Shown: one piece after another, positions 63,796-64,000 of the stretch
Layout: each line of letters begins with the position of its first letter
Numbering within the stretch: position 1 is the first letter of the stretch
Source: Salibaculum griseiflavum
GTDB taxonomy: Bacteria > Pseudomonadota > Alphaproteobacteria > Rhodobacterales > Rhodobacteraceae
NCBI RefSeq assembly: GCF_003129565.1
Contig: NZ_QETF01000010.1
Span: forward strand, 1-64,000
Direction: 5' to 3'
Length of the DNA stretch: 64,000 bases
The notes under the pieces: model-generated
What the model saw: only the letters and a program-made list of their open reading frames with translations
Told to the model about the DNA's origin: nothing
Databases searched by the model: none
Position numbers and translations under genes: made by a program

Positions 63796-64000
63796 ATGGG
63801 CATCGACGCGCTGATCGCAGGATGGGAGCTGTTCGGGACACCGCTCGCCATTGCGATGACCATTTTCGGATGTTTCCTCGGACTCATCATCGGGGTCATG
63901 CCCGGGCTGGGGCCACTGATGGGGATCATATTGCTGCTTCCGGCGGTGTTTCACCTGCCGCCCGTCGCCGCGATGGGCGCACTGATTGCGATCTTTGTCG
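63796..64000 (+). CDS. Tripartite tricarboxylate transporter large permease (TctA family), partial
   Basis: Only the first 68 codons are inside the window; the gene runs off the right end. MGIDALIAGW, then FGCFLGLIIGVMPGLGPLMG, carries the TctA signature GxxxGxxPGLGP. GGAGG precedes the ATG 13 bp after tctB. The large subunit forms the sodium- or proton-coupled channel. Confidence 0.88.
   Translation, partial: MGIDALIAGWELFGTPLAIAMTIFGCFLGLIIGVMPGLGPLMGIILLLPAVFHLPPVAAMGALIAIFV

Overview
The window is 64 kb of high-GC DNA that reads like an alphaproteobacterium of the Rhodobacteraceae (Roseobacter/Rhodobacter group). The signs are an smo-type polyol operon with mtlK, a nirK/norCBQD/nnrS/nnrU denitrification block under an NnrR-like regulator, tightly overlapping operons (ATGA, TGATG) and LPS genes for lipid A and Kdo transfer. 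It looks chromosomal. I see no rRNA, tRNA, insertion sequence, prophage gene or CRISPR array.

Layout. 0-7.2 kb: a tyrosine-phosphatase-like protein, lpxL-waaA, a pirin, and a YbbA/YbbP-like ABC pair. 7.2-9.6 kb: aldehyde dehydrogenase and a 3-hydroxyisobutyrate-dehydrogenase-like enzyme. 9.8-27.9 kb: a large divergent catabolic locus. Leftward run a thioesterase, an amidohydrolase and an NTF2/SnoaL-like protein. Rightward run a CUT1-type ABC importer with an embedded GMC oxidoreductase, three more NTF2/SnoaL-like genes, a HisD/HpsN-like dehydrogenase, an SDR, a LacI regulator, a bicupin, a MetE-like zinc protein, an alpha/beta hydrolase and an RraA-like aldolase. Two LacI-type operators lie in the divergent promoter. 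I do not recognise the substrate; this is the best candidate for an undescribed system. 27.9-31 kb: a lytic transglycosylase and ilvD. 31-34.5 kb: a pentaheme cytochrome with EF-hand-like loops, divergent from a ferric-reductase-like flavocytochrome across an FNR-type box, then a membrane/cNMP-domain gene broken by two in-frame TAG codons.

34.8-43.1 kb: the polyol operon (LacI regulator, smoEFGK, smoS, mtlK, sugar-kinase-like gene), with palindromic operators before the regulator and before smoE. 43.3-53.7 kb: denitrification. norCBQD, two small membrane-protein genes, nnrS and nnrU run leftward; nnrR sits in the middle; pseudoazurin, nirK and nirV run rightward. Two perfect TTG-N8-CAA boxes lie before norC and before the pseudoazurin gene. 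Together they would reduce nitrite to NO and NO to N2O; no nosZ is in the window. 54.1-58 kb: an Anbu proteasome-like cluster (circularly permuted ATP-grasp, alpha-E, transglutaminase, Anbu peptidase); the ATP-grasp gene has a TAG at codon 16. 58.4-64 kb: a sulfatase, its formylglycine-generating enzyme and a LysR regulator, divergent from a tripartite tricarboxylate (TctCBA-type) transporter cut by the window end, probably for uptake and desulfation of an organic sulfate.

Start codons were chosen by Shine-Dalgarno match, overlap with the upstream stop and family length. Functions rest on motifs read by eye; no database search was run.
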